12,006 bases of DNA, taken from contig CAJUIK010000057.1 of the NCBI GenBank assembly GCA_910585875.1, positions 1-12,006 of the forward strand. The letters run 5' to 3'. A program made the translations under genes and the position numbers. This document shows, piece after piece, positions 10,307 through 12,006 of the stretch. The first letter of the stretch is position 1, and each line of letters opens with the position of its first letter. The notes under the pieces were generated by a model, which had not been told where the DNA came from, ran no database searches, and worked only from the letters and a program-made list of their open reading frames with translations. The DNA comes from an uncultured Eubacteriales bacterium. Lineage in GTDB: Bacteria > Bacillota > Clostridia > Oscillospirales > Butyricicoccaceae.

Positions 10307-10497
10307 CCGTTGCGTCTCCTTTTTTTACGTCAATGGGCCGAAATTGGCTCAAGGTTCAATTTCTGCTTGTCCTTTTTCCAACGGGACGACGTATGGGTCT
10401 CCCGTCAATACCGTTGCCGCCTTCCCAGCCCCGTGGTACAATGGACGGCTTACGCCAATTTGTCATAGACTTTGGTTGTGAACTCGCAAAACAGCAA
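10307..10497. other. 190-bp intergenic region with hairpins and possible + strand promoter
   Basis: No convincing gene: the minus strand has only short frames (for example 36 codons from ATG 10466 without a ribosome binding site). Structure present: AAATTGGC (10341-10348) is inverted at 10454-10461, and ACGGGAGAC pairs with GTC-G-TCCCGT around 10381-10405. On the plus strand, TTGCCG (10414-10419), 17 bases, then TGG-TACAAT (10437-10442) resembles an extended -10 promoter. The region may hold a structured leader, an antisense RNA or the remains of a gene. Confidence 0.4.
10414..10442 (+). promoter_or_regulatory. Possible + strand promoter (antisense RNA candidate)
   Basis: -35 TTGCCG, a 17-bp spacer and -10 TACAAT with TGG directly before it. 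Transcription would enter the 3' end of the zinc-ribbon gene in antisense. A hairpin of AAAGAGCC (10525-10532) with GGCTCTTT (10568-10575), followed by a T-run to 10579, could end it, giving about 130 nt. Confidence 0.3.
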
Positions 10498-10674
10498 TTA
10501 GGATTGTAATCTTTTTTTCACCGCAAAGAGCCTATAACCGGGGCACTGATCCTGCCCGCAGTTGTACGGCTCTTTTTTTATCCAGCAATCGCAGACCTCT
10601 CGAAGCTTTTTGCCGCACTTGCTGCAGAAATTCGCCTGCTCGCTGTTTTGAAACCCGCAAGACTTGCATTGCAA
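10498..10674 (-). CDS. Zinc-ribbon protein
   Basis: 58 aa. The first ribbon is CKSCGFQNSEQANFCSKCGK (Cys3, Cys6, Cys17, Cys20), the common zinc-ribbon motif. A second cluster follows, VCDCWIKKEPYNCGQDQCPG (Cys28, Cys30, Cys39, Cys44), ending YRLFAVKKRLQS. I chose the TTG at 10674 because AGGAGGGGAGG lies 4-9 bases upstream and the product then starts directly at the ribbon (MQCKSCG); an ATG at 10713 would overlap the Cro-like gene by 19 bases and lacks a good ribosome binding site. It is the second gene of the operon started at the right-hand switch. Nucleic-acid or protein binding is likely; specific role unknown. Confidence 0.75.
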   Translation of the reverse strand: MQCKSCGFQNSEQANFCSKCGKKLREVCDCWIKKEPYNCGQDQCPGYRLFAVKKRLQS

Positions 10675-10694
10675 GGGGCCTCCCCTCCTTTCCT

Positions 10695-10925
10695 TCACAT
10701 TCCTGGCTGGCATTCCGCCAGCAAATCCGCAATCTCCACGCCAAGGGCTTCTGAGATTCTAAATAAGTCACAGGCCCTGATGATTTTTCGATCATTCAGC
10801 ATAGCGCTGAATTGTTGCTCTGAGAAACCAGCCCGGTTGGCAACTGATTTCTGCAATAGCCCCTTTTCCACAATTTTTTTGCGGATACCAACAGCAATAG
10901 GGTCAGGGGTTTTTATTTTCTGCAT
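10695..10925 (-). CDS. Cro-like XRE HTH regulator (outer switch)
   Basis: 76 aa from ATG 10925, with GGGAGG 7 bases upstream. MQKIKTPDPIAVGIRKKIVE is followed by the helix-turn-helix KGLLQKSVANRAGFSEQQFS AMLNDRK in sequence, then IIRACDLFRISEALGVEIAD LLAE. It is a single-domain Cro-type protein, divergent from the S24 repressor gene and first in the leftward early operon. In phages with this arrangement the small protein usually competes with the repressor for the shared operators and favours lytic growth. The leftward promoter (10970-10998) lies 45 bases upstream. It partly overlaps nothing else; the next gene starts about 20 bases after its stop. Confidence 0.85.
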   Translation of the reverse strand: MQKIKTPDPIAVGIRKKIVEKGLLQKSVANRAGFSEQQFSAMLNDRKIIRACDLFRISEALGVEIADLLAECQPGM

Positions 10926-10969
10926 TTTGCTTCCTCCCTTCGATTCTCAGTATTTCTTGACTCGATCGT

Positions 10970-10998
10970 ATGGTATCACAGTATAACTGTTCTGTCAA
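10970..10998 (-). promoter_or_regulatory. Leftward early promoter of outer switch
   Basis: On the minus strand: -35 TTGACA (10998-10993, perfect), a 17-bp spacer, -10 TACCAT (10975-10970, 4 of 6). The 13-bp palindrome at 10978-10990 lies wholly within the spacer. Confidence 0.7.
10978..10990. promoter_or_regulatory. Operator site 1 (perfect palindrome)
   Basis: ACAGTATAACTGT is ACAG-N5-CTGT with perfect dyad symmetry. It sits between -35 and -10 of the leftward promoter, so the S24 repressor bound here would silence early genes. Confidence 0.65.
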
Positions 10999-11008
10999 TA
11001 TAAATTTC

Positions 11009-11021
11009 TCAGTTTTTCTGT
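11009..11021. promoter_or_regulatory. Operator site 2
   Basis: TCAGTTTTTCTGT matches the ACAG-N5-CTGT form of site 1 with one outer change. It lies between the two promoters, 31 bp centre to centre from site 1. Confidence 0.5.
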
Positions 11022-11030
11022 ATTTGCGTG

Positions 11031-11059
11031 TTGACGGTGGTATAGAACTATTGTATAAT
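11031..11059 (+). promoter_or_regulatory. Promoter of S24 repressor gene
   Basis: -35 TTGACG (5 of 6), a 17-bp spacer, -10 TATAAT (perfect) at 11054-11059. The start is expected near 11066, about 22 bases before the ATG at 11088. Confidence 0.8.
11042..11054. promoter_or_regulatory. Operator site 3 (weaker match)
   Basis: ATAGAACTATTGT departs from ACAG-N5-CTGT at two positions. It occupies the spacer of the repressor promoter, 33 bp from site 2, the mirror of site 1. A weaker site here would allow self-limitation of the repressor. Confidence 0.4.
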
Positions 11060-11087
11060 CGATATCGTGAAAGGAGGCGTTTTCTGT

Positions 11088-11873
11088 ATGAGCGTCGGTT
11101 CGAGGATGAAGGAACGCCGCGAAAGCCTTGGAATGACTCAAGTACAGCTGGCAGAGCTGCTGGGGGTCACAAAAGGAGCTGTTGGGAACTATGAAACGGA
11201 TGCAAATTCTCCCAAAGCGAGTATCTTATACAAGGTTTTCGAGGCTTTGAAATGCGACGCTAATTATCTATTTCAAGATGAAATTCGAGAGCGTAGAGAA
11301 CACGCTGCGTCCCCACAGGAAATGGAGCGCCTGGTAAAAAAATACCGCGTCTTAGCCCCGGAGTGGAAAGAAGCGGTGGACGATGTTTTGGAAATTGGCT
11401 ATCGGGTCTATGAAGAACGGCAATCCGCCCTCCAGGCCCAGCGTGCCAAGCTCCAACAGTCCACAGAGGAAATATCGGAAGAGATAATGCCGGAAATCCT
11501 GTTTTTTGTGCCAGAGTACCAGCTGCCCATTAGCGCCGGCCCAGGCGAAGAGGCCGGATTGGAAGCGCCAGAGGATCTGCGGCTGGTCCGTCAGCCGCCC
11601 AGGGGCACTTCCTATGTAGCGCGGGTTCATGGAGATAGCATGGAACCCACTTACCACGACGGCGACCGGGTTTTCGTCCATGCCACCACAGAAATTCTCC
11701 CTGGGCAGATCGGCGTCTTTCTGATGGACGGCCAGCAATGGATCAAGGAGCTGGGAGATCATAAGCTGATTTCCCACAACATCGAATATGCCCCGATCCC
11801 CATGCGGGACGATATCCGGTGCCAGGGCCTTGTGTTGGGCCCTTGCGATTCTTCCTATTTCCGCCGCCGATAA
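11088..11873 (+). CDS. CI-like repressor: XRE HTH plus S24 self-cleaving peptidase
   Basis: 261 aa. Residues 1-65 are a Cro/CI helix-turn-helix (MSVGSRMKERRESLGMTQVQ, LAELLGVTKGAVGNYETDAN, SPKASILYKVFEALKCDANY). Residues 66-135 are a helical linker. Residues about 140-261 are the LexA/CI S24 peptidase: the cleavage site is Ala150-Gly151 (ISAGPGEE), catalytic Ser184 lies in HGDSMEPTYHDGDRVFV, and Lys220 in QQWIKELGD. RecA filaments on damaged DNA should trigger self-cleavage and induce the phage. ATG 11088 has AAAGGAGG about 10 bases upstream; an upstream in-frame GTG (11067) would place the start at the predicted transcription start. It is divergent from the Cro-like gene. This is the main immunity repressor of the element. 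Confidence 0.95.
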   Translation: MSVGSRMKERRESLGMTQVQLAELLGVTKGAVGNYETDANSPKASILYKVFEALKCDANYLFQDEIRERREHAASPQEMERLVKKYRVLAPEWKEAVDDVLEIGYRVYEERQSALQAQRAKLQQSTEEISEEIMPEILFFVPEYQLPISAGPGEEAGLEAPEDLRLVRQPPRGTSYVARVHGDSMEPTYHDGDRVFVHATTEILPGQIGVFLMDGQQWIKELGDHKLISHNIEYAPIPMRDDIRCQGLVLGPCDSSYFRRR

Positions 11874-11879
11874 AGTGAA

Positions 11880-11913
11880 AACGCCCCGGCGCGGAAAACC
11901 GCGTCAGGGCGTT
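11880..11913. terminator. Hairpin after repressor gene, probable terminator
   Basis: AACGCCC (11880-11886) pairs with GGGCGTT (11907-11913), and CGCGG-AAAA-CCGCG forms an inner stem. It starts 7 bases after the repressor stop. On the plus strand no U-run follows; on the minus strand TTTT does, so it may chiefly stop leftward transcription entering from outside the window. Confidence 0.55.
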
Positions 11914-12006
11914 AGGGCGGGGTGGAAAGGGAAAAAAGAAAAGAGGAAGTTCAAGAGAGATGGGAAGAAAGATTGGATTTGGTTTTTTGGCCTTCCATAT
12001 GGGCGC
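11914..12006. other. No gene seen; purine-rich tract
   Basis: From 11914 to about 11976 the plus strand is almost all A and G with only a few pyrimidines. No reading frame with a ribosome binding site starts here. It may be the leader or the tail of a gene beyond the window, where an integrase would be expected. Confidence 0.4.

Noticed and set aside
10356..10466. 36-codon minus-strand frame in the gap at 10307-10497
   Set aside because: No ribosome binding site, no known motif, and neighbouring frames are equally open for short distances. Recorded only as part of the unexplained gap.
11880..11913. Attachment site or integrase recombination site after the repressor gene
   Set aside because: The inverted repeat looks like a terminator hairpin; no integrase, tRNA or duplicated core is visible in the window to support an att site.
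1..12006. tRNA genes, rRNA, CRISPR arrays or insertion sequences
   Set aside because: I found no cloverleaf-like sequence, no regular repeat-spacer pattern and no transposase; the only tandem repeat is the 22-nt array inside the initiator gene.

Overview
The window reads as the lysogeny-control and early (replication and recombination) region of a temperate phage integrated in, or infecting, a moderately GC-rich Firmicute. The evidence is an S24-type repressor, a Rha protein, a Gp157 protein, a Rad52-like annealing protein, a NinB-like protein, an SSB, a replication initiator and a G39P-like helicase loader, in the order usual for Clostridia phages. Strong GGAGG ribosome binding sites, short reading frames and many 4-base ATGA stop/start overlaps fit this. 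The base composition and gene set resemble prophages of gut Oscillospiraceae, but that host assignment is inference. No integrase, att site, tRNA, CRISPR array or IS is visible.

Layout from right to left, the main direction of transcription. (1) 10926-11873: a divergent switch. The + strand carries a 261-aa HTH plus S24-peptidase repressor (11088-11873). The - strand begins with a Cro-like HTH gene (10695-10925). Three ACAG-N5-CTGT-like sites, about 31-33 bp apart, lie in and between the two promoters. (2) 10674 down to 8111: small regulators (zinc ribbon, two helical proteins, a Cro-like HTH, an HTH plus Cys-rich protein, Rha and a coiled-coil protein), with an unexplained 190-bp gap at 10307-10497. 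(3) 7346-8136: a second, AT-richer divergent switch. Two XRE genes face away from each other around promoters that share a -10 box and are bracketed by an 18-bp repeated operator. (4) 7302 down to 661: the early operon driven from about 7624. It encodes a Cys-rich protein, a membrane protein, an exported lytic transglycosylase, a zinc ribbon, Gp157, a Rad52-like annealing protein, NinB-like, HNH-like, SSB, an initiator split by a frameshift, a helicase loader, a double-HTH regulator, a radical SAM protein and a Cys-rich partner. (5) 567 down to 119: a self-contained two-gene unit (48-aa protein plus ribbon-helix-helix protein) with its own promoter, a palindromic operator inside the promoter spacer, and its own terminator. 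(6) 1-92: the start of another XRE regulator that runs out of the window.

How it may work together (inference): the S24 repressor silences the right-hand early promoter. On induction, the Cro-like, Rha and other regulators are made first. The second XRE switch then gates the replication/recombination operon. SSB, the Rad52-like protein, NinB, the initiator and the loader build the replication and recombination machinery.

The observations most worth a second look are four. A 22-nt tandem repeat breaks the frame of the initiator gene, and 1 or 4 copies would restore it. A 16-17-nt sequence upstream of the 48-aa/RHH unit is complementary to the terminator at the end of that unit. Two differently designed divergent switches lie in one early region. 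A radical SAM enzyme is encoded inside a phage early operon.
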